This document shows, piece after piece, positions 34,321-43,400 of a stretch of DNA of 64,000 bases. Position numbers and translations under genes: made by a program. The DNA is taken from NCBI GenBank assembly GCA_040754095.1, contig JBFMFO010000013.1, forward strand, positions 1 through 64,000. Direction: 5' to 3'. A model generated the notes under the pieces. That model was given only the letters and a program-made list of their open reading frames with translations, was not told the DNA's origin and ran no database searches. How positions within the stretch are numbered: position 1 is the first letter of the stretch; every line of letters starts with the position of its first letter. Origin of the DNA: QYQD01 sp040754095. Lineage in GTDB: Bacteria; Desulfobacterota; QYQD01.

Positions 34321-35295
34321 TTATCGCACCCGTATTCTCGGATCAACCAGGGCATAAGAGATATCCGCTACCAGGTTGCCGATAAGGGTCAGAACCGCCC
34401 CGATGACCAGCTCACCCATGACTACCGGGTAGTCCCTGGCCATAACCGCCCCGTAAAATAGCTGTCCCATGCCTGGAATGGCAAATATCGATTCAAAGAT
34501 GACGCTGCCGCCGATGAGGCCGGGGATAGACAGGCCCAGGACAGTCACCACCGGAAGCAAGGCATTGCGCAGGGCGTGTTTATAGATGACCACCCGTTCA
34601 GGCAGACCTTTAGCCCTGGCCGTAAGGATATAATCCTGCCGTATTACCTCCAGCATGTTGGACCGCATATAGCGCGAAAGGCCGGCTAACCCGCCGAACG
34701 CCGAAAGCAGGACCGGGAGAATTAGATGCCTGCCCAGGTCAACCGTTTTACCCCAGAAACCAAGGTATTCATAGTTCAGGGACTTGAGACCGGATATGGG
34801 CAGCCAGTCCAGATGTACGCCAAAAACGAGCATCAAAAGCAGCGCCAGCCAGAAGGTCGGCGTGGCAAACCCTATAAAGACAAAGAGCGTGGTGGCCTTG
34901 TCAAAAAGAGAATACCGGTGAACCGCAGAGAGTATCCCGATGGGTATGGCCGCAACCAAGATAAGAACCAGAGAGAGGATGTTGATAAAGAGGGTAACCG
35001 GCAACCTCTCCATGATCTTCTCCTGTACCGGCCGGTTGTCGGAGGAAAAAGACCGGCCGAAGTCAAATCGCACCAGCCTCTTCAGCCAGTCAAAATACTG
35101 TATAGGGAGGGGCTTATCCAGGCCGTAGATGGCGTTGAGGCGGGCCCGGGCCTCCAGAGAGACCTTGGGCTGCATCATGGTCTGCATCTCCGTGGGTGCG
35201 CCAGGGGCAAGATGCAGGACGGCGAAGGATATAACGGTTATCCCCAGAAAAATTGGGATCATGAGAAATAATCTTTTTAGAATATAGGCAGCCAT
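34321..35295 (-). CDS. ABC transporter permease, DppB/OppB type
   Basis: A 324-residue permease with six predicted membrane helices. The N terminus (YILKRLFLMIPIFLGITVISF) and the EAA loop (RAKGLPERVVIYKHALRNALLP) are typical. It pairs with the DppC-type protein to form the membrane channel. A spacer array of 110 bp separates it from the substrate-binding protein gene. Confidence 0.93.
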   Translation of the reverse strand: MAAYILKRLFLMIPIFLGITVISFAVLHLAPGAPTEMQTMMQPKVSLEARARLNAIYGLDKPLPIQYFDWLKRLVRFDFGRSFSSDNRPVQEKIMERLPVTLFINILSLVLILVAAIPIGILSAVHRYSLFDKATTLFVFIGFATPTFWLALLLMLVFGVHLDWLPISGLKSLNYEYLGFWGKTVDLGRHLILPVLLSAFGGLAGLSRYMRSNMLEVIRQDYILTARAKGLPERVVIYKHALRNALLPVVTVLGLSIPGLIGGSVIFESIFAIPGMGQLFYGAVMARDYPVVMGELVIGAVLTLIGNLVADISYALVDPRIRVR

Positions 35296-35298
35296 TAT

Positions 35299-35421
35299 CT
35301 ATCAGCTATCAGCTATGAGCTATGCGCCATCATTTATAACCGTTCACCGTTATCAGTTCACCGTTGTCCGTGAGAAGGGAGAAAAACGTCTTCTTCGGTG
35401 AACGGTCAACGGTCAACGGTT
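35299..35421. repeat. Heptamer arrays: TCAGCTA run and family 2 element
   Basis: TCAGCTA, TCAGCTA, TGAGCTA at 35,302-35,322, then a family 2 element from 35,337 with an ACCGTTCACCGTT arm, a core around GAGAAAAACGTCTTC and an inverted arm of AACGGTC, AACGGTC, AACGGTT. The element lies between two genes that should be in one operon. Confidence 0.78.
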
Positions 35422-37085
35422 ACTATTATTTTATACCTCTGCTCCTTCTTTGGCACATACCATTTAATCAGGTTATAGGTTATACCCGCGGCAGCGGGTT
35501 CAATGCCCCTAACCCGGGCCTGAACCACGGGAAGGGCGTCCGGGACATAGAGAAACACATAAGGCGCTTCCTCGGCCAGTATCTCCTGGATGCGCCAGTA
35601 AATCTTTCTGCGTTCTTCCTGGTCAAAGGTGCGTCTGCCCTTTTCCAATAAGGCATCCACCTCCGTATTCCTGTAAGAGATGAAGTTCAACTCGCCGGGT
35701 CTGGTCTTGGAAGAGTGCCAGACGTCGTATATATCGGGGTCCTGGCTTATCGTCCATCCCAGGATGGTGGCCTCAAACGCCTTCTTCTCGATAAATTCCT
35801 TGATAAAGGCAGCCCATTCGATGATCCGGATCTTGACATCAATGCCCACCTCTTTCAGCCGGCGCTGCATGATCTCCGCCGTCCGGGCACGGGTATCATT
35901 CCCCTGATTGGTGATGATGGTAAAGCGAAACGGCATCCCGCCCTTGTCCAATATACCGTCGCCATCCGCATCCCGCCACCCCGCTTCTTGTAGAAGTTCC
36001 CGCGCCTTGACAGGGTTATAGGGATATTGTTTTACATCGGGATTACAGGCCCAGGTGCCGGGTTTATACGGACCGGTGGCCTCCTGCCCCAGACCGAGGA
36101 GGACTCCTTCGATAAGCTCTCCGCGATTGATGGCATAGGAAATGGCCTGCCTCACCCGCCTGTCCCTGAACTTTTCATCTTCCAGATTAAAACCCAGATA
36201 GGTGTAGGCAAAGGCCGGGTAGCGGTACTTGTTAAAGTTCTCTTTAAACTTTCGATACTCCGTCTGCCGGGCATATTGAAGTGGGCTAAGGCCCATGTTA
36301 TCTATGCCTCCGGCCTTAAGCTCCATGAACATGGTGGCGGAATCGGGGATAATACGGTAGATATAGCGATCGATATAGGGACGGCCCTCGAAGTAATCGG
36401 GATTATAGGCAAGGACCACCTTTTCCCCGGCCTTCCATTCCTTGAAGATAAAGGGGCCTGTACCGACGGGCCGGCGCGCCAGAGGGCTCTTCATGATATC
36501 CCTTCCCTCCAGAAGATGTCCGGGCAGAATAGAAATACCCCAACTGGCCAGGGCCGGGGCAAAGGGTTTTTTATAGGTAACCCGGAAGGTATAAGGGTCC
36601 GTCGCCTCCGCCCTTTCCACCTGCAGGAAGTCCTCGGCATAGGCGGTTGGAGTATGTGGATCGACCATAGTCTTATAGGTAAATAAGACGTCTGCGGCCG
36701 TAAAAGGTTGGCCGTCATGCCACCTTACCCCCTTTCGCAGATGAAAAGTAATGACCAACCCGGATTTTGAGACCTCAAACGATTCGGCCAGATCACCCAC
36801 CAGCTTAAGGTCTTTGTCATATTTCACGAGGCCGTTGTATATGAGGCCGGCCACCTCATGAGAAGAACTATCGGAAGCCAGGATCGGGATTAGATTCGAA
36901 GGCTCGCCTATAGACCCGGTGATCAGGGTGTCGCCATAGCAGGGCGGTCCGGCTGCTGCCGGACGTTCCAAGGTCTCATTGCCCCCTCCCGACGGGGAAC
37001 ACGCCGGGCAGGATAGGAGGACAAAAACCCCCCAGACCAGGAGCATGCGGCCGCTGATTTCCCATATCTTTGCCGACGCTTTCAT
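35406..37085 (-). CDS. Peptide/nickel-type ABC transporter substrate-binding lipoprotein
   Basis: A solute-binding protein of family 5 (DppA/OppA type), about 559 residues. The precursor has a hydrophobic segment (MLLVWGVFVLLSC) with a probable lipobox LLSC. The mature part shows GDTLITGSIGEPSNLIP, VTFHLRKGVRWHDGQPFTAADV (family signature), NPDYFEGRPYIDRYIYRII and RQAISYAINR. The natural ligand (peptide, nickel chelate or other) cannot be told. The start is uncertain: ATG at 37,085 gives the best signal peptide, a TTG at 37,109 is also possible. The last 16 bp overlap a spacer repeat, which therefore codes for the C terminus. Confidence 0.9.
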   Translation of the reverse strand: MKASAKIWEISGRMLLVWGVFVLLSCPACSPSGGGNETLERPAAAGPPCYGDTLITGSIGEPSNLIPILASDSSSHEVAGLIYNGLVKYDKDLKLVGDLAESFEVSKSGLVITFHLRKGVRWHDGQPFTAADVLFTYKTMVDPHTPTAYAEDFLQVERAEATDPYTFRVTYKKPFAPALASWGISILPGHLLEGRDIMKSPLARRPVGTGPFIFKEWKAGEKVVLAYNPDYFEGRPYIDRYIYRIIPDSATMFMELKAGGIDNMGLSPLQYARQTEYRKFKENFNKYRYPAFAYTYLGFNLEDEKFRDRRVRQAISYAINRGELIEGVLLGLGQEATGPYKPGTWACNPDVKQYPYNPVKARELLQEAGWRDADGDGILDKGGMPFRFTIITNQGNDTRARTAEIMQRRLKEVGIDVKIRIIEWAAFIKEFIEKKAFEATILGWTISQDPDIYDVWHSSKTRPGELNFISYRNTEVDALLEKGRRTFDQEERRKIYWRIQEILAEEAPYVFLYVPDALPVVQARVRGIEPAAAGITYNLIKWYVPKKEQRYKIIVTVDR

Positions 37086-37146
37086 ATCCAAGAACGCATT
37101 ATACGGCAAACATTCCCTTGAAACAATCTTTGTTTTATTATAGTCT

Positions 37147-37226
37147 GGTCGGCAGTCAGCTATCAGCCATCAGCTTTCAGCTATTTTGTATTCTGACTCC
37201 TGAATTCTGGATTCTGTCTCCTGACA
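37147..37226. repeat. Heptamer arrays (TCAGCTA and TTCTGAC units)
   Basis: TCAGCTA, TCAGCCA, TCAGCTT, TCAGCTA from 37,155, followed by TTCTGAC, TCCTGAA, TTCTGGA, TTCTGTC, TCCTGAC from 37,190. They occupy the divergent promoter region between the substrate-binding protein gene and the ATPase genes. Confidence 0.75.
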
Positions 37227-37281
37227 GCTAATTGCTGATCGAAGAGAACTCCCAGCCGGAAACGGTTGTTTTTTTGAATGA

Positions 37282-38280
37282 GTGCCGCCCATGACACCTC
37301 AGCTCCTACTTTCCATCCAGGACTTAAAGACATATTTTTATACTGAAGAAGGCACCATAAAGGCGGTCGATGGCGTAAGCTTTACTGTGGAAAAGGGCGA
37401 AACTGTCTGCGTCGTAGGCGAGTCCGGCTGTGGTAAGAGCGTCACGGCCCTGTCCATACTGAGGCTCATCCCGGACCCTCCCGGCAGGATAGTCTCCGGT
37501 TCAATCCTGTTCGACGGCCGGGATATTATGAAACTGGAAGAGGAAGACCTGCGCTGCCTCCGGGGCCGGCGGATTTCCATGGTCTTTCAGGAACCTATGA
37601 CCGCCCTCAATCCGGTCTTCACTATAGGCGACCAGATCACAGAGGCCATACTCGTACATGAAAAAATTCCGCGCCATCAGGCCGGACAAAGGGCCGTTGA
37701 ATTCCTCGGCCTGGTCGGCGTCCCCTCCCCTGCCGAAAGGATAAGGCATTACCCCCACCAACTGAGCGGCGGGCTCAGACAAAGGGTCATGATTGCCATG
37801 GCCCTGGCCTGCCGTCCGGCCCTGATGATCGCCGATGAACCGACCACGGCCCTGGACGTCACCATCCAGGCCCAGATACTGGATCTGCTCAGCGACATCA
37901 AAAAGAAAATCGGCATGGCCCTCCTTTTGATTACCCACAATCTCGGCGTGGTGGCCGAGGTGGGCCAAAGGGTCATCGTCATGTACGCCGGCCGCATAGT
38001 TGAAGAGGCCGGGGTCGATAACCTCTTTTCCCGACCGCTCCATCCCTATACCAGGGGGCTTCTGGCCTCCCTGCCGCACGTCTCGTTGGATAAGGAACCG
38101 CTGCACCGCCTCACGCCCATACCCGGCACGGTCCCGTCGCTTTCCGCCCTGCCCGGAGGCTGCGCCTTTCAGAACCGCTGTAAAGAGGTACATAAAGAAT
38201 GTCTCATTACCGAACCGCAACTTCTTGAGGTGGAAAAAGGGCACTTCGTGCGGTGCTTTTTAAAGGCAGACCGGCCATGA
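37282..38280 (+). CDS. Peptide ABC transporter ATPase, DppD/OppD type
   Basis: A 332-residue ATPase. Walker A GESGCGKSVTAL, Q-loop MVFQEPMTALNP, signature LSGGLRQRV, Walker B LMIADEPTTALDV and the His switch ITHNLG are all present; the C-terminal extension with GCAFQNRCKEVHKEC is typical of the family and may bind an Fe-S cluster in some members. The start may be GTG 37,282 or ATG 37,291; neither has a clear Shine-Dalgarno. It is transcribed divergently from the substrate-binding and permease genes. Confidence 0.93.
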   Translation: MPPMTPQLLLSIQDLKTYFYTEEGTIKAVDGVSFTVEKGETVCVVGESGCGKSVTALSILRLIPDPPGRIVSGSILFDGRDIMKLEEEDLRCLRGRRISMVFQEPMTALNPVFTIGDQITEAILVHEKIPRHQAGQRAVEFLGLVGVPSPAERIRHYPHQLSGGLRQRVMIAMALACRPALMIADEPTTALDVTIQAQILDLLSDIKKKIGMALLLITHNLGVVAEVGQRVIVMYAGRIVEEAGVDNLFSRPLHPYTRGLLASLPHVSLDKEPLHRLTPIPGTVPSLSALPGGCAFQNRCKEVHKECLITEPQLLEVEKGHFVRCFLKADRP

Positions 38281-39239
38281 ACCCGGTGGTTGAAGTCAAA
38301 GACCTGTTTAAACATTATCAGGTGCGGAGCAGCTTCTGGGGCCGGAAAGACCACGTCTTGCAGGCCGTGGCCGGCGTTAACCTTGCCGTCATGCCGGGCG
38401 AGATATTAGGGTTGGTGGGTGAAAGCGGCTGCGGCAAGTCCACATTAGGCCGCCTCATACTGAAACTGGAGGAACCTGCCTCAGGCCGGGTCTTCTATAA
38501 GGGCCGGGACGTCTCATCTTTATCCCAGAGACAGATGCGAAATTTGCGCAGGGATATGCAGATCATATTCCAGGACCCCTACTCGTCGCTTAATCCACGC
38601 CGGAACATATTCGATATTGTGGCCGAACCGTTCATAATCCATAAACTCTGCCGCAGGACAGAACTGGTCGAAAAGGTCACTCATATACTCGGGGAGGTGG
38701 GCATCGGCGAAGACCAACTCTATCGTTATCCGCATGAATTCAGCGGCGGACAAAGGCAGAGGATCGGTATCGCCCGCGCCCTGGCCCTGCATCCGGAATT
38801 CATCGTGGCGGACGAAGCGGTCTCTTCCCTGGACGTCTCGATACAGGCCCAGGTAATCAATCTCCTCCTCGACCTCAAGAACAAATTCAATCTTACCTAT
38901 CTCTTTATCGCCCATGACCTTCAGGTCGTACATTATCTGAGCACCCGCATCGCCGTCATGTACCTCGGAAAGATCATGGAAATAATGGACAAAAATCTCC
39001 TCGGACAGGTCCCCCACCACCCCTATACCGAGGCCCTCCTGGCGGCCGCCCCTTCTCCTGACCCTACCCGCCGCCAAAAGCGTATAGTCTTAGAGGGAGA
39101 CCCTCCCAGCCCCTTAAACATTCCATCAGGCTGTCCCTTTCACCCCCGCTGCCCATACCGAAAGGACATCTGTACGACGGATAAACCCCTCTGGCACGAA
39201 GCCGGCCAGAGGCAGTGGCTCTCCTGCCATATCCGGTAA
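38277..39239 (+). CDS. Peptide ABC transporter ATPase, DppF/OppF type
   Basis: The 320-residue partner ATPase. Motifs: Walker A GESGCGKSTLGR, IIFQDPYSSLNPR, signature FSGGQRQRIGIARAL, Walker B FIVADEAVSSLDV, and the C-terminal cysteine motif GCPFHPRCPYRKDIC. Its ATG overlaps the DppD-type stop codon (ATGA), so both subunits are made in equal amounts. Confidence 0.93.
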   Translation: MNPVVEVKDLFKHYQVRSSFWGRKDHVLQAVAGVNLAVMPGEILGLVGESGCGKSTLGRLILKLEEPASGRVFYKGRDVSSLSQRQMRNLRRDMQIIFQDPYSSLNPRRNIFDIVAEPFIIHKLCRRTELVEKVTHILGEVGIGEDQLYRYPHEFSGGQRQRIGIARALALHPEFIVADEAVSSLDVSIQAQVINLLLDLKNKFNLTYLFIAHDLQVVHYLSTRIAVMYLGKIMEIMDKNLLGQVPHHPYTEALLAAAPSPDPTRRQKRIVLEGDPPSPLNIPSGCPFHPRCPYRKDICTTDKPLWHEAGQRQWLSCHIR

Positions 39240-39253
39240 GGCCGGTGGTTTTG

Positions 39254-39278
39254 GTGGGCACGATAAAGCTGTGCCAAC
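39254..39278. repeat. REP-like palindrome 1
   Basis: GTGGGCACGATAAAGCTGTG followed by CCAAC, a hairpin related to the perfect copy at 39,684. It lies just downstream of the DppF-type gene and next to the RAYT remnant. Confidence 0.7.
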
Positions 39279-39294
39279 CCTACGTTACTGGCCC

Positions 39295-39654
39295 CTAAAT
39301 TACTGCCGCTAAGATTGCTGCAATCAAAATCAGACCCGTAGGGTGGGCATTGCCCACCGTCTTTGTCTTCGGCCGGGCAAGCCACACCTTGGATCCTTTC
39401 GTAAATTCCGCCTTGATTAACCCCCACCGCAGTGAATAGTTCATATCCCCCTGGGGCAGTCGCCAAATACAGTGCATATGATCCGGCAGCAAAACCCACG
39501 CCTCGACAATAAAAGGATGCGAGCCGCGAACTTTGAAAAGGATCTCACGTAACAGGTTTCTCGATTCCGGGAGACATAGAATCGGTTGACGTCGATATGT
39601 AACAACCGTGAAAAAATACGCACGCCCTTCCCGTGCTCGTCGATAATTTGGCAT
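39295..39654 (-). pseudogene. RAYT (REP-associated Y1 transposase) remnant
   Basis: The first 80-90 residues match the N-terminal half of REP-associated tyrosine transposases: NYRRAREGRAYFFTVVTYRR, HPFIVEAWVLLPDHMHCIW with the HUH-type His-Met-His, and LPQGDMNYSLRWGLIK. The frame then leaves the family at about residue 95 and continues into REP-like sequence; the C-terminal half with the expected catalytic tyrosine region and WQRRFWEH-type motif is missing. The protein is therefore probably inactive. RAYTs mobilise or maintain REP palindromes, and four such palindromes surround this remnant. Confidence 0.8.
39343..39357. repeat. REP-like palindrome 2 (short form)
   Basis: GTGGGCATTGCCCAC, a perfect 7-bp stem with a single-base loop, lies inside the tail of the RAYT remnant and may mark where the gene was truncated. 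Confidence 0.65.
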
Positions 39655-39683
39655 TTAATTTGCGCGACACATTACAGGGTTCG

Positions 39684-39708
39684 GTGGGCACGATAACGCT
39701 GTGCCCAC
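39684..39708. repeat. REP-like palindrome 3 (perfect stem)
   Basis: GTGGGCA, a 10-nt loop CGATAACGCT, then GTGCCCAC. This is 30 bp upstream of the RAYT remnant start. The loop and stem match the copies at 39,254 and 44,878. Confidence 0.8.
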
Positions 39709-39834
39709 CCTACTTGGCTACGGGGCTTCCCACTGCTGGTCCTTCCTGTGTTGTCCAATGTCAAGGGCTGACCGCTCTGGCTCCATCGATTTGGTCACCG
39801 GCACGAGGTCACGAGCGCCCAGTGTACTAAAGGG

Positions 39835-40338
39835 TTAGGAAACTTTGTATGAATTTATAATCGCAAGTAGCTCACTCGGCTTCAAAATGTGCACGGAGAC
39901 AATGTCTTTCAATTCTTCTCTCTTTTTCAAAATACGCTCATCTGTAGTTACGAAATAGGCGCCGTATTTATCAGCCTCAAAAACATGCTCGGCGTCTTTA
40001 GCCATTTTCTCCGGCTTTCCATTTCCTGCAAGTATTCTGAGTATCTTGGCTTTGCCGCTCTGCTCATTCGAGGTCAGGGAAGTTTCGATAGTGTAAATCA
40101 ATTTGTTTGCCTCACGCTTTACCCACCCGGGAGTATTCGGGTGCTCGACCTCCTTTTGAGTAGAATGAGCAATATTTAGGATCAGCTCACCCTCCTCGGA
40201 GAGTTTGAAAAGACTTAAGGAAGCTTGATCTTCAGGCGAATACTTCGGATCGAATGCACAGGAGTCAATGAATATTGTTGTAATCCTGGGATCAGCTGGT
40301 CGATACCCTAGCGGTTTTCTACGCATTATCGCTTTCAC
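39835..40338 (-). CDS. PIN-like domain protein
   Basis: A 167-residue protein with PIN-type acidic residues spaced along the chain: TIFIDSCAFDPK near residue 21-32, an E-x-E pair in STQKEVEHPN, and DAEHVFEADKYGAYFVTTDERILKKREEL near 115-140. PIN domains are metal-dependent ribonucleases, often VapC toxins, but no antitoxin gene adjoins this one, and the protein is longer than usual VapC. It lies among REP palindromes and a transposase remnant. A function beyond probable RNA cleavage cannot be given. Confidence 0.68.
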   Translation of the reverse strand: MKAIMRRKPLGYRPADPRITTIFIDSCAFDPKYSPEDQASLSLFKLSEEGELILNIAHSTQKEVEHPNTPGWVKREANKLIYTIETSLTSNEQSGKAKILRILAGNGKPEKMAKDAEHVFEADKYGAYFVTTDERILKKREELKDIVSVHILKPSELLAIINSYKVS

Positions 40339-40386
40339 CCTGAATTCCTAACGCATTTCTCACCTGCTGGTGTGTAGTCTAGCCCG

Positions 40387-40408
40387 GCAGGGTGGGCTTT
40401 GCCCCACA
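40387..40408. repeat. REP-like palindrome 4 (variant)
   Basis: GGGTGGGCTTTGCCCCAC forms a short hairpin of the same family as those near the RAYT remnant, at the 3' end of the trypsin-TPR gene. Confidence 0.55.
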
Positions 40409-40448
40409 AATTTGAAGGGCTGGGGTATGGCCTCTTCCTGGTTTTTTC

Positions 40449-43400
40449 TTATTCACACCATCCATATTTCTTGGCCTGCGTATAGCTTGCGCATGAGCCT
40501 AGCTCACAGGCCCGTTTCCAGTCAGAACAGGCCCGTTCTCTATCACCTTTCTGAGCATATGTATTTCCCCGGTTAATATAAGCCAGGGTATTTTTTGGAT
40601 CCAATGCTATGGCTCGATCAAAATCAGCCGTAGCGCGATCCAAATCACCCATCAGCTTGAACGTATATCCCCTGCTATTGTAAGCGTCAGCAACATTGGG
40701 GTCGATCACCAATGCCCTGTTAAAATCAGCTATAGCCAGGTCATACTTACCCGCTCGACCATAGGCGCCGCCGCGATTGACATAGGCGCCAATATACTCA
40801 GGATTTATCTCCAGGGCCTTGTTTAGATCTGCAAAAGCAAGTTCGAATTCGCCTCTTATCGCGCGTATATCCCCCCGGTTACTGTACGCCTGAAAGCACG
40901 CCGGGTCACTTTGTATGGCTTTATTATAATCTGCAATGGCTAGCTCAAGGTTGCCTACCGCTTGGCAAATAACACCTCGTGCGAAGTAGGCGTCAGAATA
41001 TTTGGGATTTTTTTCTATGGCGCGGGTATAGTCTGCGATAGCCTTAGTTGAGTCTCCCTTCCTGGTAAAAGCAACCCCTCGGCCGTAATAAGCCATCGCA
41101 TGATCAGGGTCTGCCTCCAATACCCTGTTGTAGTCTGAGATTGCCAGATCGTAGTTACCTATCTTGTCGTATGTGGCCCCTCTATTAATCAATGCATCTG
41201 CATTGTCAGGATTTATTTCCAACACCTTACTGTAGTCTGCCAATGCACTATCCCACTCGCCTTTATCCCCATAAATATTAGCCCGAGTGAAGTATGCTGC
41301 TTCATGTCTCGGGTTCACCTCGAGAGCCCGGCTGTAATCGGAGATAGCCTTGTCATAATCGCCTCTCTCCTGATATATAATTGCTCTTGAATAATATATG
41401 TCCGCAAGTTCCGGATTTATTTCTATAGCTCTACTGTAATCAGACAGAGCCATGTCGAATTCTTTCCTCTCCTGATATGTTAATCCCCTGCTATAGTAGG
41501 CCAGAGCATGGTTAGGGTTTATTTCAATGGACCTATTATAATCTGATATTGCAAGCTCTTGATTACCTTTGCTACAATAAGCGTTACCTCTATTGGCATA
41601 TGCATCGGCATTGTAAGGGTCTATTTCGATGGCCTTGCTGTAATCTGTTATTGCAATATCATGTTCACTTTTTGCACAATAGGCATTTCCCCGAGCAATG
41701 TAAGCATCAACATACCCTTGGTCCATTGAAATGGCTTTGTCGAGATCTGTAATGGCCTTATCATAACTGCCTTTTTCATGCCAGGAAAGGCCGCGGTCGT
41801 AGTAAACATCAACAAATGAGGGATACAGCCGCAATGCCTCATTGTAATCAGCTATCGCACGGTCATAATCATTTTTAAAATGATAGGCATTCCCTCGATT
41901 TTTAAGAGCTTTGACATAAGAAGGGCTTAACTCTAAGGCCTTGTCGTAATTCTCAATAGCCTTATCATATTCTTTTTTGACCTTGTAGGCTACCCCCCTT
42001 CCATTGTAGGCCACAATATCCTTCGAGTTTAGCTCCAATGCCTTGCTGTAATCAGAGATGGCGCTGTCCATATCTTTCTTGGAAGCATTAGCTAACCCCC
42101 GGATGTCGTAGGCAACGCTGTAATCTGGATCACTGGCAATAGCCTTATTATATTCAGCAACTGCCTCATCCGGCAGCCCTATATTACCCAAGACCCCACC
42201 CTTAAAAAGATGGATAGCTGTCTCGGCTTTTATCCTTTGGGCTACTACATCCTCGGTTACCTTCAGGATGTTTTCTGCTGACGCATCTAACGGATCAGAT
42301 TGAAGAACCTTTCCAGTTTCCTCCTGAGCCTCTCTAAATTGACCTTTAATACCATAGAGCAGCGCAATAAAATCTTTACCAAAATAGGTCTGAACATATT
42401 CGGGGGTTAACTCAGCGGCCTTGCCGTAATCCATGATAGCGCGGTTATAATCACCTTTGTCTTTAAAGACCTCTCCACGCAGGATGTACCCATCGGCATA
42501 CTGGGGATTTATGTTTACAAGCCTATCAATATCAAAGACAGCCTGGTAATATTCGCCCCGGTCATGATAAGTATCTTTTCTAATGTTGTATGCTAAATCG
42601 CCACTCTTCCCGTCTTCATAGATTTTCAGATTCCGTATAAACTTGTTCAGCTTTGCCTCCATCTCTTTTTGATCCACCTTACCCTCTTTTTCATATCCGA
42701 TGGTGTAAAGGACGGAGGTTGATTCAGCATCAGATTGATTAAAAACAGTTGAAATGTTTGTAGCTTTATCCCTGTAGAAGGCGGAATGATTGAAAGGAAA
42801 CTTCTGTTTTTCAATTATTTCCCAATGGCTTTCATATTTATCGCCAAGTCCTTTTGGCGGTTTCATATTTCTGGTAATATTGAAATTAGTCCAATTATTT
42901 TTGTCTTCTCCGACTACGATTGTCCCTACATCCCATATCGTTTTATTAGACTCTCTAAAATAGTCAAACTTTAATTTCATATAGCTCTTTTCAGAGACCG
43001 CCATGCCATCAGAGGAATATGAAAAAGAAAGTCTCTTGGATTTGTAATAAAACGCTTTGTTATAGTCAAAGGAGACATTGATTGATGAAAAAGCAGAAGG
43101 AAGCAGCTCTTTTATTTTTATAAATTCTTCCCATTGTTTGAGAGTACCATAATACGAAACATAGATAAAATTGGTGAGGATTTTTAAATCAGGGATGTCT
43201 ACAAAATCCACCTGACCTGTCTGCCCGGCCTTCATCATGGTTATGCAGCCCCCGGGAACAGGAAGAGAAAGGGTTACAACTTTTTCATCGGAATATTCCA
43301 GACTCCATGTTCTTACCAGCCACTTTCTTCCGTGAGAATCAATGAAAACATAATCCTCGCAGCCATTGCCCAATGACGTTATTTTTATATTCTCTGAACC

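Noticed and set aside
39140..39499. Second minus-strand frame as the continuation of the RAYT gene
   Set aside because: Its translation shows none of the C-terminal RAYT motifs, so it is a shadow frame and not a simple frameshift.
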